Part shown: positions 18,643 to 31,012 of the stretch, piece by piece
Layout of the letters: each line of letters begins with the position of its first letter
Position numbering within the stretch: the first letter of the stretch is position 1
NCBI GenBank assembly: GCA_016946835.1
Contig: JACVTC010000076.1
Location: 750,001 to 814,000, forward strand
DNA: 64,000 nucleotides
Source of the DNA: Neocallimastix lanati (nom. inval.)
Lineage: Eukaryota > Neocallimastigomycota > Neocallimastigomycetes > Neocallimastigales > Neocallimastigaceae
Direction of reading: 5' to 3'
The notes under the pieces: generated by a model
Databases searched by the model: none
What the model saw: the letters and a program-made list of their open reading frames with translations, nothing else
Told to the model about the DNA's origin: nothing
Translations under genes and position numbers: made by a program

Positions 18643-21002
18643 TTGAACATGGAGCAAATATAAATAAAACCAATAATTATGGTAATACTCCACTATTTAT
18701 TGTATGTGAAAAGGGAAATGAAGCAGTAGTAAAATATTTAGTAGAACATGGAGCTGATATAGATAAAGAAAATGAGTATGGTGAAACCCCAATATTTAAT
18801 GCTTGCTATAATGGAAATGAAACAATAGTAAAATATTTAGCTGAACATGGAGTTGATATAAATAAAGTAAACAAAAAAGGATTAAGCCTATTGTCAGTTG
18901 CCCGTAAAGGTAAAAAAGAAGCAGTAGTAAAATATTTAATTGAATTTAGAGATAAAGTAAATAAATGTAATGAAACCGCATTATTTGAAGCATGTAAAAA
19001 TGGAAAGGAAAAAACAGTAAAATATTTGGTTGAACATGGAGCTGATATAAATACAGAAAATAAATATGGTAAAACTCCCTTATTTAATGCATGCTTAAGT
19101 GGAAATGAAACAATAGTAAAATACATAGTTGAACATGGAGCTGAAATAAATAAGGAAATTTTGAATAACGAAACTCCATTATTTGAAGCATGTTTAAGTG
19201 GAAATGAAGGTATTGTAAAATATTTAGTGGAGCTCGGTGCATATATAAATAAAACTAATAATGAAGGTAATACTCCCTTATTTAATGCATGCAAAAGCGG
19301 AAATGAAACAGTAGTAAAATATTTAGCTGAACATGGAGCAGATATAAATAAAAAGAATATGAAAGGTGAAACACCTTTATTCATTGTATGCCGAAATGGA
19401 AATGAAGCAATTGTAAAATATTTGGTTAACCAAGGAGTAGACATAAATAGCACAAGTAATGTTGGTTATACACCATTATTTAATGCATGCTATAATGGAA
19501 ATGAAGCAATAGTAAAATATTTAGTTGATCATGGAGCAGATATTAATAAATCAAATATTTACGGTTATACACCATTGTTTAATGCATGTTATAATGGAAA
19601 TGAAGCAATAGTAAAATATTTAGTTGAACATGGAGCTGATATAAATAAAATAAGTAATGATGGTCATACCCCAATATTTAATGCTTGTGAAAATGGTAAT
19701 GAAGCCGTAGTAAAATATTTAGTAGAACATGGAGCAAATATAAATGAGGAAAATGAGTATGGTGAAACCCCATTATTTAGCGCTTGCTATAATGGAAATG
19801 AAGTAATAGTAAAATATTTAGTTGAATATGGAGCTGATATAAATAAGGTAAGCAAAAAAGGATTAAATCCATTATCAATTGCAAGTAGAAGTGGAAATAA
19901 GGAAGTAGTAGAATATTTAGTGGAACTTGTAAATGTTGATAAAGAAAATGAGAATGAAGAAACTCCATTATTTGAAGCATGTAGAAATGAAAAAGAAGTC
20001 ATAGTAAAATATCTGGTTGAACATGGAGCAAATGTAAATAAAGTAAATAGGTATGGTAAAACACCACTTCATATTGCTTGTGAGAATGGATCATTAGAAA
20101 TTGTAAAGATTCTTTTGGAAAATGAAGCCGATATAGAGTTATCAACAAATGAAGATGAAACACCACTTTATTTTGCATGTAAAAATGGTCATAATTTAGT
20201 TGTAAAATATCTTTTAAAAAACGAAAACATAAATATTTATGCTAAGACATATGAAAATAAAACACCACTTCACATTGCTTGTGAAAATGGATATTATGAA
20301 ATCATAAATGAATTAATAGGAAAAGCTCATATGTTAAATGATGATAATTATATCAATACACGTCTTGATGTATATCATAAAAATTTGAAGATTTTTAATG
20401 ACACTAATGAAGATCTAGATAATGGTAAAACTCCGTTACATATCGCTTGTGAAAGGGGATATATAGCCATTGTTAAATTACTTTTAGATCATGGAGCGGA
20501 TATTCAAAATAAAACTTTTAATAAAGAAATGACTCCCTTACATACTGCTTGTAAAAATAGTAGGGATGATAGTCAAAAAGAAATTGTTTTTACCTTGATT
20601 AATAATTTAGTTGAACAGTTCGATGATAAGGGAGAAAAAATAATTAATTCAAAAGCAGAAGGATGGTCAGCTTTACATTTTACTGTTTACTTCAAAAATC
20701 TAGAAATTGTTAAAAAGCTTTTGGAAGTAGGAGCTGATGTTGAAGATCAAGTAGAAAATGATATATTTAAAGATGGTATGAAAAATTTAAATTCAGAACA
20801 AATTGTGTATAAGAAAAAAATGCAAGCAAAATTAGCTGCTCAAAAAAATAATAATAAACCAAAAGAAGATGATGACGTAAAAAAATTCAAAAATATTGAA
20901 ATAATCCTAAAAGAATATCATAAAAATATTCACAAGAATCGTATGAAAAAATTATTTTATTCTGGTGGTAAAATTGTTATTAACAAATTATTACCACAAT
21001 AA
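18633..21002 (+). CDS. Ankyrin-repeat protein, 3' part of the same frameshifted gene
   Basis: Continuation in the +1 frame from the lost base. It is open without interruption to TAA 21000-21002. It holds roughly 18 more ankyrin repeats: the first dozen or so are highly uniform (VKYLVEHGADINK), then more divergent ones with classical TPLHIACENG and TPLHIACERGYIAIVKLLLDHGADI. A Lys/Asn-rich C-terminal tail without repeats follows (about the last 110 residues). A TTG at 18891 is not a start. A block of about ten repeats here (from about 19060) is a second copy of the block beginning near 18080, at an offset of 980 bp, or 981 when the missing base is restored. Confidence 0.87.
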   Translation, partial: KYLVEHGANINKTNNYGNTPLFIVCEKGNEAVVKYLVEHGADIDKENEYGETPIFNACYNGNETIVKYLAEHGVDINKVNKKGLSLLSVARKGKKEAVVKYLIEFRDKVNKCNETALFEACKNGKEKTVKYLVEHGADINTENKYGKTPLFNACLSGNETIVKYIVEHGAEINKEILNNETPLFEACLSGNEGIVKYLVELGAYINKTNNEGNTPLFNACKSGNETVVKYLAEHGADINKKNMKGETPLFIVCRNGNEAIVKYLVNQGVDINSTSNVGYTPLFNACYNGNEAIVKYLVDHGADINKSNIYGYTPLFNACYNGNEAIVKYLVEHGADINKISNDGHTPIFNACENGNEAVVKYLVEHGANINEENEYGETPLFSACYNGNEVIVKYLVEYGADINKVSKKGLNPLSIASRSGNKEVVEYLVELVNVDKENENEETPLFEACRNEKEVIVKYLVEHGANVNKVNRYGKTPLHIACENGSLEIVKILLENEADIELSTNEDETPLYFACKNGHNLVVKYLLKNENINIYAKTYENKTPLHIACENGYYEIINELIGKAHMLNDDNYINTRLDVYHKNLKIFNDTNEDLDNGKTPLHIACERGYIAIVKLLLDHGADIQNKTFNKEMTPLHTACKNSRDDSQKEIVFTLINNLVEQFDDKGEKIINSKAEGWSALHFTVYFKNLEIVKKLLEVGADVEDQVENDIFKDGMKNLNSEQIVYKKKMQAKLAAQKNNNKPKEDDDVKKFKNIEIILKEYHKNIHKNRMKKLFYSGGKIVINKLLPQ

Positions 21003-21414
21003 AATAAAATAAAATAAAATAAAATAAGACAAAACAAAACAAAACAAAACAAAACAAAAAAGCATAATCAAAGAATAAATTATAAAGAAAATAAAAATCA
21101 AAAAAAAAAAAAAAAAAGAAAAAAAAAGAAAAAAAAAAGTTATCAATATTATATATTTTATTTGAAGGTGATGCATTTCTTAATTAGACTTTACATATAT
21201 TATGGAAGGTGTTTCCTTTTTTTTTTTTTCTTTTTTTTTTTTTTGCAATATAAATATGGCTTATTAAATATAAGATACATATAAATAAAAGGTGACTATA
21301 ATATAAATAATTTTTATATTTTTAACTATTTTTTAATTTTATTTTTAAAGATATATTTCTCTTTAAGAATATTTTTATATCATATTAATATTAATAATCC
21401 TTTATTTTTAAGGA

Positions 21415-21445
<31 letters not shown>

Positions 21446-21620
21446 TTTATACATTTTTTAATAATATTATAAAATATTTTATCATAATAAAATTATAATT
21501 AATTAATATAACAACCAAAAGATTATATCTTTTAAACTTTTAATTATCTCTTTAAAAAATTAAAACCTATATCTATGTATTTTTTTTATTTTTTATTATT
21601 TATTATTTATTTATTTATTT
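21003..21620. other. 3' flank of ankyrin gene
   Basis: Directly after the stop are AAAAT and AAAAC pentamer repeats (21003-21060), then interrupted A and T runs (21100-21245). Nothing else recognised. Confidence 0.5.
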
Positions 21621-21760
21621 AAGTTTTGAAGTTTTGCATTTCTGGAAATGTGGCTTTTAAAAATTTAATAAATAAATTAATTAATAAATAAATAATTTGA
21701 ATAAATAATATCAAATTAGGATGAAAAAAAGATTTTTTTTTTTATATTTAATTATTATTT

Positions 21761-21797
<37 letters not shown>

Positions 21798-22362
21798 ATA
21801 ATATTAAAAATAAAATATTCTTGAAATCTCTAATAAAGTATTTAAAATAATAATATAAAAAAAAATTCTTTAAAATAATAAAAAAAAAATTATAATTAAC
21901 AGTTTTATATATCTTTTAATAACTCTATAAATAAAATATTGTTTAAAACTAAAAAAACAAAAAAATTTTTTTTTGTTTTTTTCTAACCTTCATGTTTATT
22001 AAATTTTATAGTTTTTTTTTTTTTTTTTTTATATATAATTAATATAAAATTTAATCCTATCGATATTCATAAAAATATTTAATATTATTATTATTATTTC
22101 TATTTCTATTTTTTTTTCTTTTCTTTTTTTTTTTTTTTTATTATTATTCATTTTAATAGAAAATTTTGGTTTTACGTAGCATTTTAGGAACGTGGCTTTA
22201 TATAAAATGTAAACGTACTTAAATAAACTGTTTATATAGAAGTGGCTTAAATTATATTAAATAAATAAATTAATAATATTAAAGATATATTTTAGTATTT
22301 ATTTATTATTATTATTATTATTTTTTTTTTATTAAAATAATAAATATAACAATTTAATTTTA

Positions 22363-22396
<34 letters not shown>

Positions 22397-22449
22397 GCTA
22401 ACATAATAATAAAATAATTTAATTTTAAAGATATATTTTACATTTAAGG

Positions 22450-22719
22450 TATAATTTAACAATACACATCATTATCAATTAATTTTGGATTCCATTGTTT
22501 TTGTATTTCATCAGTTTTTCCAAATTTTTTTTTTTTTTGTAACTATTATAGGATATAAAGATTCTTCTTATTTTGATGTATATATTAATTTATAAAAAGA
22601 AGTGTTTTTTTTATAAAAAAAAAATAAATTATTTAAATAATTATAGAAAGATTCTGATGTATTATTTGCTATATTTTCAATATTGTTATAATAATTCCAA
22701 TTTTCATAATTTCTTAAAT

Positions 22720-22770
<51 letters not shown>

Positions 22771-23860
22771 TTTTTATAATATTCTAAAAAATTTTCAAAA
22801 ATTGGTAATTATTATTTTTTTCACACCTAATTTTACTATAAATATCAATTATATATCCAGAATTTTCAAAAGGTAAGTTCGAAATGGCTTTATAATAAAT
22901 ATATATATTATTATATTTTACTTTATTATACCATAATTCATTTTTTTTTTTTAAACTCTAATGCTCTTTAATTGTTCCATATGAAGTATTTAATATTTAT
23001 ATTAGGAAATATTTTTTTCTGCTGTATTAGTTATGCCTTTTTTTGAAATCACAATGAAAAATTTTTTTGGAGTAATTATATTATTATTATTATTATTATT
23101 GATATACATATTAGCTTTTTTTTTTTTATTTCTTTAAATAACACTTCATAAGTAGTTTGTTCTTTATATTTTAATATTGAAAAAGAAGTAGTATAAAAAC
23201 TATTTAAATTTCTAACCTAAGTTCGAGTAATGAACACTTGATAATTAAATTTAGGTGCAATATAAAAAAGTGGCATCTATAAATATATTTTCATTATATT
23301 TTATATATAATTTGGTTTGGAATGGGGATTGGAAGATTAGTAAATTTAGATTTTTGAATATCATAAAATTCTCATTTCTTACTGTTTTATAATATTTCAA
23401 GTCACATCAGGAATTTCATCAAACTTTGTTACATCGGGAGGTAATTGCTTATTTATATATCTTGTTATTTTGAATTTAATTGCATTATATTACGGACATA
23501 TAAATCCCATTTCTTGTGAAACTTTATTAAATATTCATTTAGATTTTATACCTAAAGGAATTGAACTTTTTCTTATTTCATCTTAAATTTTATATATTTG
23601 TAATTGATATAGATGAATCAAGTTCTTTTTCAAGATGATTATATAAACTTTCCTATTTTGAAATTTCCATTTTGTTGTTTAAAATAATGAATGATTTACA
23701 CTTATTTAAAGCTTTATATACAGTACATCTATATACTTTAGAATTATTTCTTTTTTAGATGAAAAATTAAATTTATATATTTTTAATTAATAATAATTTT
23801 CTTGTTTTAAGAAACTTTTTAATGTTTAAAAAATAAATCATTTTTTAATTATATTTTTTT
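22450..23860 (-). pseudogene. MULE-type transposase remnant 1
   Basis: Reading the minus strand in shifting frames gives blocks matching the plus-strand remnant at 56890-58450: an N-terminal EIRKSSIPLGIKSK block with SQEMGFICP and DVTKFDEIPD (23620-23400), then NIFIDATF / YIAPKFNYQVFITRT (about 23280-23220), LNSFYTTSFSILK (about 23200-23160), AISNLPFENSGYIIDIYS (about 22890-22840) and YYNNIENIANNTSESF (about 22700-22640). Stops and frameshifts, including poly-T length changes, disrupt it throughout. The D in the IDATF block corresponds to the first catalytic Asp of MULE transposases. Not functional. Confidence 0.75.
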
Positions 23861-23875
23861 CATATTTAATTATTA

Positions 23876-23907
<32 letters not shown>

Positions 23908-23960
23908 ATTTTTTTATTATAAATAAATTTGTATTAATTATTCAGTTTATTTAATTAAAT

Positions 23961-24110
23961 ATATTTTATTTTTTTAATATTTAAGTATTTTTAAAAATAT
24001 ATTTTATTTTTTTAATATTTAAGTATTTTTAAAAATATATTTTATTTTTTTAATATTTAAGTATTTTTAAAAATATATTTTATTTTTTTAATATTTATAG
24101 TTAAATAAAA
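23961..24110. repeat. 38-bp tandem repeat, about four copies
   Basis: The unit containing ATATTTTATTTTTTTAATAT recurs at 23961, 23999, 24037 and 24075, an exact 38-base spacing. Confidence 0.9.
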
Positions 24111-24156
24111 TTAAAAAAAAAAAATTGATTTAAATAAAGAAGTTATAATTTCTTAG

Positions 24157-24187
<31 letters not shown>

Positions 24188-24499
24188 TCTAGTTATTTTT
24201 AAGGTTATTTTTTCCATAAATATAAATATACATTTCAATATTTCAATAACTTTTTGATATAGTTCTTCTTTATTAATTTGAATATTTCAATTTATAAAAA
24301 TGTTTTAATAATTTATTTTTCAATAAAATTTGATTATTATTTATTTATATATATATTTATTTATTTGTTTATTTATAATTGTATTAAAAAATATTAAAAA
24401 TTTTATGGCGTTAAATTACTGTAATATGAACGCCACATTTTGAAATGCAACTATTCCAAATGTAATATAATTTTTATTTTAAAGAATAATTACAAAAAA

Positions 24500-26870
24500 A
24501 TAATAAATAATAAATAATAAATAATAAATAAGTGAATAATAATTAGTAAATAATAAATAATAAATAATAAATAATAAATAATAAATAAAAAATAATAAAT
24601 AATAAATAATAAATAATAAACAATAAATAATAAATAATAAATAATAAATAATAAATAATAAATAATAAATAATAAATAATAAATAATAAATAATAAATAA
24701 TAAATAATAAATAATAAATAATAAATAATAAATAATAAATAATAAATAATAAATAATAAATAATAAATAATAAATAATAAATAATAAATAATAAATAATA
24801 AATAATAATAATAAATAATAAATAATAAATAATAAATAATAAATAATAAATAATAAATAATAAATAATAAATAATAAATAATAAATAATAAATAATAAAT
24901 AATAAAAAGAGTAGTTAATAATAAATAATAAATAATAATATGAGTATTTATTAATAAATAATAAATAATTAAATAATAAATAATAAATAATAAATAATAA
25001 AAAGAGTATTTATTAATAAATAATAAATAATAAATAATTAGTAATTAACAAAAAGAGTATTTATTAATAAATAATAAATAATTAAATAATAAATAATTGA
25101 ATAATAAAATAATTGAATAATAAATAATTAAATAAATAATAAATAATTAAATAATAAATAAATAATAATAAATAATAAATAATTGAATAACAAATAATTG
25201 AATAATAAAATAATAAATAATAAATAATAAATAATAAATAAATAATAATAAATAATAAATAATAAATAATAAATAAATAATAATAAATAATAAATAATAA
25301 ATAATAAATAAATAATAATAAATAATAAATAATTAAATAATAAATAATAAATAATAAATAATAAATAATAAATAATAAATAATAAATAATAAATAATAAA
25401 TAATTAGTAATTAACAAAAAGAGTATTTATTAATAAATAATAAATAATTAAATAATAAATAATAAATAATAAATAATAAATAATTAGTAATTAACAAAAA
25501 GAGTATTTATTAATAAATAATAAATAATTAAATAATAAATAATTGAATAATAAAATAATTGAATAATATATAATTAAATAAATAATAAATAATTAAATAA
25601 TAAATAAATAATAATAAATAATAAATAATAAATAATAAATAATTAAATAATAAAATAATTGAATAATAAATAATTAAATAATTAAATAATAAATAATAAA
25701 TAATAAATAATTAAATAATAAATAATAAATAATAAATAATTAAATAATAAATAATAAATAATAAATAATTAAATAATAAATAATAAATAATAAAAAGAGT
25801 ATTTATTAATAAATAATAAATAATAAATAATTAGTAATTAACAAAAAGAGTATTTATTAATAAATAATAAATAATAAATAATAAATAATAAATAATAAAT
25901 AATAAATAATAAATAATAAATAATAAATAATTGAATAAAAAATAATAAATAATAAATAATAAATAATAAATAATAAATAATAAATAATAAATAATTAGTA
26001 ATTAACAAAAAGAGTATTTATTAATAAATAATAACTAATTAAATAATAAATAATTAGTAATTAACAAAAAGAGTATTTATTAATAAATAATAAATAATTA
26101 AATAATAAATAATAAATAATAAATAATAAATAATTAGTAATTAACAAAAAGAGTATTTATTAATAAATAATAAATAATTGAATAATAAAATAATTGAATA
26201 ATATATAATTAAATAAATAATAAATAATTAAATAATAAATAAATAATAATAAATAATAAATAATAAATAATAAATAATTAAATAATAAAATAATTGAATA
26301 ATAAATAATTAAATAATAAATAAATAATAATAAATATAAATAATTAAATAATAAATAATTAAATAATAAATAATAAATAATTAAATAATAAATAATAAAT
26401 AATAAATAATTAAATAATAAATAATAAATAATAAATAATTAAATAATAAATAATAAATAATAAATAATTAAATAATAAATAATAAATAATAAATAATTAA
26501 ATAATAAATAATAAATAATAAAAAGAGTATTTATTAATAAATAATAAATAATAAATAATTAGTAATTAACAAAAAGAGTATTTATTAATAAATAATAAAT
26601 AATAAATAATAAATAATAAATAATAAATAATAAATAATAAATAATAAATAATAAATAATTGAATAAAAAATAATAAATAATAAATAATAAATAATAAATA
26701 ATAAATAATAAATAATAAATAATTAGTAATTAACAAAAAGAGTATTTATTAATAAATAATAACTAATTAAATAATAAATAATTAGTAATTAACAAAAAGA
26801 GTATTTATTAATAAATAATAAATAACTAAATAATATATAAGTAATAAATAATATACATAACTTCATTTTT
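24500..26870. repeat. Large AT-only array of TAAATAA units with AAAAAGAGTATTTATT motif
   Basis: About 2.3 kb made almost only of AAATAAT/TAAATAA units. The only G/C-containing element is AAAAAGAGTATTTATTAATA, which recurs about a dozen times, usually preceded by AATTAGTAATTAAC. Blocks of several hundred bases are themselves repeated (25400-25850 resembles 26060-26600). The same motif occurs in arrays at 44900-45890 and, inverted, near 48205-48220. Open frames in it are artefacts. Confidence 0.9.
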
Positions 26871-27500
26871 TTAATTTTAGTATAAGTAAATATTAAAATA
26901 CTTTATTAATATTTTTTAATTATTAGCTATTAAAACTTGACAAATTTACTATGATTTATCCTAAAACTATAATCTCTACTATCACTATCTCTTTTATATA
27001 AAAAGAAGATGTAAAAAAAAAAAAAAATAAAATAAAAACATTTTAATAAACTATTAATAAAAAATAGATAAAGCTAATTTTGATCTAATCATCATATATT
27101 AATTGCAAGAAAAAAATAATATGAATAATAAAATAACAATATGAATAGTATTAATAGAAAGAGGAAGAAAAAAAAAAAGGTTTATATATAAAATTAAACA
27201 ATAATACTAATAATAAAATCAATAATAAAATAAATGTATTAATATATCTAACTATTTCAATATTTAAGAGATTTAATTATTAAATAACTTCACTTTATTA
27301 TTATCCCATGGTTAAAAAGTCCCATAATATTTATATTAAAATTTTTTTTTTTTTAATTTTATATTTGATGTATGTTACACAACTATTAGATAGATTAAAT
27401 AAATGATTTTAAACCAATCATCATTAAAGTAAATATATCCATAAAATTTGAAGAGAATCAAAATAAAGCTGTTTATAAAGAATAAGTTTCACTTCCAAAA
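26871..27500. other. AT-rich intergenic region upstream of SRP RNA
   Basis: No coding or RNA feature recognised. The Pol III promoter of the SRP RNA may lie at its right end, but no motif was identified. Confidence 0.4.
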
Positions 27501-27805
27501 GACAGTTGGGTTAGGTGGTGCTAACCTGTAAGTTAAACTTCTGAGCAACTAAATGTAGAACGGTATGAACTATAAGATTGAGATTTAGGTTTCTACTTAT
27601 GTAGAGAGTCGGTCTTATTCAAGTACTGAGTTAACATTCGTTGAGGGATGTAGGTCCTTTGACAAGGTTATTAACGAAGTGGGCAACGCGTGAGGCTGGT
27701 AACAGAGCAGCGAAAACCACTCGCTTAGTACGGTGATTGAGATAGCTGGCTTGAGTAAGTGACTAAATCTGCTTATAGTAATAGTTATCGGACGAAATTT
27801 TTTTT
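27501..27805 (+). ncRNA. Signal recognition particle RNA (7SL)
   Basis: A GC-richer island of about 300 bases ending in a T run (from 27798), as for a Pol III transcript. The 5' Alu domain has GGTTAG/CTAACC closing a GTGGTG loop, then CCTGTAAG (the UGUAA turn) and a CTTCTGAG block, in the order seen in human 7SL. Helix 8 is clear: GTGAGG, then CTG closing tetraloop GTAA (27699-27702), CAG, AGCAG and GAAAACC, matching the conserved GGAGCAG...AAAAC side of the SRP54 site. Helix 5 is supported by 27614-27623 pairing with 27750-27759 (ten pairs, one G-U). The particle targets nascent secretory proteins to the ER. The 5' end is approximate. Confidence 0.88.
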
Positions 27806-29119
27806 TTTTTTTTTTTTTGTTTTTTAGATTTTTCTCATTATAGATTATTGTTATTACATATACTTTTTAACTAATTATTACTATATATAATTCATGAAAA
27901 AATACGATTTTTCATGAATTATAAGGAAAAAAGATTAACTATATCGTTTTTTTTTTAATAATAAAAATGATTTAAATAGATAATTTTCTACCAATTTTTT
28001 TTTTTTTTATATTAAATAAATATTATTATAAAATTTAAATATAATATTCATAGTAATTAATAAATATTTAGATATTTCATTATATTTTTTCTTTCAAATT
28101 AAAAAAAAAAAATAACTAAATTATTCTATATTGACTGATAGTTTTTATTCGTTTATTTATTTTAAGAGTGAACTATTTTTTTAAATTTTTTTCAAACTCT
28201 CAAATTTATTAATTACTATGAATATTATATTTAAAATTAATAATAATATTTATTTATTTATATTTATATATTTATATTTACATATTTATTTATATTTATA
28301 TTTATATTTACATATTTATATTATATATATTTATATATTTTTAAATATGTTTTCCTTTTCATTTTAATTTTTTTTTATTTCATTTCATTTTATTTCATTT
28401 CATTTCATTTTATTTCATTTTATTTCATTTTATTTCATTTCATTTTATTTTTTTTCGTTTAAAAATAATGAATAGCATTAAATGAAAAGAATTATTTGGT
28501 TCAATAGAAGAAAAAATATTTTCATTTTTTTTTTTTATTTTTTTTATTTTTTTTATTTTTTTTTATTTTTTTTTATTTTTTTTATTTTTTTTTATTTTTT
28601 TTATTTTTTTTATTTTTTTTATATGTTTATATATTTCAATTCATATATTAAGTTTTTTTATTTCTTATAATTAATTAATTATTTATATGATTCCATTATT
28701 TAAATGTTGATTAAATAAAAATATTTTAGCAGTTTTTTACCCAAAAATTTGATTTATTTAAACTATTAATATATATTCATTTATATTTTTATATAATAAT
28801 TATTAAATTTATTTAATTTATAGTATTTCATTCATATAATAATACATTTACAAACTTTATTTATATTTATTTATTTATTTATATTTATATATTTATATTT
28901 ATTCATTTATTAATTTATTTATATATAATTTATTTATATGTATATATATTTATTTATTTATTTTTGAAAAATGTTTCATCCAAATTTTTTTTTTTGTTTA
29001 AAAATAAAAAAAATTTATTTTTAAATATTTTTTTTTTTTTTTTTTTTTTTTATTTCTTTAATAATTTTTAATAATATTTAATAATATTAAAACATTAATT
29101 ATTAAAAAAAAAGGAAAAC
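27806..29119. other. AT-rich intergenic region with simple repeats
   Basis: Holds ATTTC/ATTTT pentamers (28375-28450), a T-run ladder interrupted by single A (28520-28620) and TATTTATAT repeats. No gene was seen. Confidence 0.5.
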
Positions 29120-29652
29120 ATGGTAAGTTTTTATTTTAAGCTGATGGATGATTGAATATTTTTTTTATTAATTATTTTAGAAAAAATTGAAATATATAGA
29201 TATAAATAAATATATCAATTATTATTATTACTATTTTTTTAAAAAATAATAATAATAATATCAATAACTAAAAAGCTCTGAAACGTTAAATAAACAAACA
29301 AAAAATCTTTTTTTTAAAAAATTTAGTAAACATTAAAAATAAAAGTTTGTAATACAAATAAAATAATTTTCTTTCTTATTTCAAATTGCTCTAATATTAT
29401 ATTTATTATTTTGTGTTATATGTAATAATATTTTATTTTAATTTGTATTTTTGATAAAACAAAAAAAAAAAAAAAGTCACATTACACTTACGACTCACCA
29501 TATGAAAAGGGTGAACCATTTGAATTACCAAACAACATTCCAAGTGACCTTGCTCCAAAAATGTTAAGAGCTAGTAAATTCTTTAGAGAACAAGATAGAA
29601 ATCAAAATGGAAAACTTCAATACAAAGGTTAGTTTATCCATTGTTTAAACCA

Positions 29653-29706
<54 letters not shown>

Positions 29707-30297
29707 TAATAATAATAATAATAATAATAAAGAGAAGTAGTAGTTAGTCATATAAAAATAAAAATAAAAATAAAAGGAGCAAGATTGATTACATTGATTT
29801 CTTTTCTTATTTTCAATGCTTTTTTTATTTTATTTTTTTTTTCTTTTATGATAATTTTTATTAATATATATTTATTTATTTTATTTATTTAATATATATA
29901 ATTCTTATTTACCTATATTTTAATTTTTTTATTTTTATAAATATTTTTATAAAAATATATATTTGTTTTTTAATATTCCACTTTTAAAATAAATAATAAA
30001 ATAAAAAATTTAAATAGAACTCTACAACGTCGTTAATGAATCTTTAGGTGTTGACATGCCTTTAAAAGAAATTAAAAAATTATTCCTTGAAATTGATGAT
30101 AATGGCAATAGTGAAATTACAGAAAGAGGTTATTACATTTGATTTATATATTTTAAAATAAAAAAAAAATATTAAAATTTAGAAATGTTAATTAAATTAA
30201 TTATTATTATTAATTATTATTATAAATATTATTATTTTGTCTATATTATTTAGAATTCTGTGAATGGTATGTTGACTATGTTGAAGAATCATTATAA
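29120..30297 (+). CDS. Small EF-hand calcium-binding protein, four exons
   Basis: Exons 29120-29122, 29477-29627, 30018-30128 and 30254-30297 join to 309 nt, 102 residues plus stop. Introns start GTAAGT, GTTAGT and GTTATT and end in AG. All three joins keep frame (phases 0, 1, 1). Exon 1 is only the ATG, directly followed by a GTAAGT donor; exon 2 opens SHYTYDSPYEKGEPFELP and lacks an upstream ATG of its own. Two EF-hand loops are visible: DRNQNGKLQYKE (about residues 42-53) and DDNGNSEITERE (about 78-89), each with acidic or Asn ligands at loop positions 1, 3, 5 and Glu at 12. Binding of Ca2+ is expected; the target is unknown. No signal peptide. The ATG-only first exon is the least certain part. 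Confidence 0.78.
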
Positions 30298-30519
30298 ATG
30301 AAATGGAGAAAATGAAATGGTTTCAAAATAAATTGATAAACACATAAGCAAATTAGCAAACAAATAAATAAATAAATAAATAAATGTAAAAAAAAATAAT
30401 AAAAAAAAAAAATAAACAAACATAAAAGTAGAACTAAAAAAAGTATAAATATAATATAATAAAAAAATAAAAAAAAAAAAAAAAAAACGAATATACCAGT
30501 ATATAATTATTTACTTTAT

Positions 30520-31012
30520 AAATAGATAACATTTTCTTGGACAAGTTGACCATTTTCGGTCATATAACTGTAAGTGATATCATATTTAGATACCCCTAAT
30601 TTTAAATTTACGTTATTAAATAATTCATCAATAGTAGAATAGATGAATTCTTTTATTTAGAGAGCCCATTTTACTGGTTCAAAGAAGTCATTTTTTTAAA
30701 TTTCTTTCTTTTGATTCATCAATTTCGCATTTCTTGAGTTTCTTCATTGCATTCATTAAATCTATTATTTTTGACAGAAGTTCAAGTTAAAACTGGTCCT
30801 CGTTTATTCATTACATTAACAGGGGGCTCCGTTATCAACGCTAACAATCGGTACATCTAAGTTCATATTTCCGTTATATACAACTATGTTTTCAACATTT
30901 TGAATCCCATAAACATTTAAATTATCTTGATTTTGTTCAATACATTGTTTATATTGATAAAAGCCGTTCCTCTAATTGGATTAATATTGTTATTTGTTGA
31001 ACTCTCTAATAT

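Larger units (their letters stand above)
21631..24457 (-). mobile_element. Decayed MULE-like DNA transposon 1 (approximate extent)
   Basis: GTTTTGCATTTCTGGAAATG followed by TGGC (21631-21654) is matched in inverted form by GCCACATTTTGAAATGCAAC (24432-24451), with a small gap. Between them lies a transposase remnant (22450-23860). A related phrase at 22175-22196 could instead be the left terminus. The ends are therefore approximate. Confidence 0.45.

Noticed and set aside
25082-25417. 111-codon Tyr/Leu/Ile open frame in the AT array (similarly 45745-46032, 48367-48642, 28482-28670)
   Set aside because: Pure low-complexity translation of TAAATAA units.
24500-26870. Regularly spaced direct repeats resembling a CRISPR array
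   Set aside because: Repeats and spacers are AT-only, spacing varies, the host is eukaryotic and no cas genes exist.
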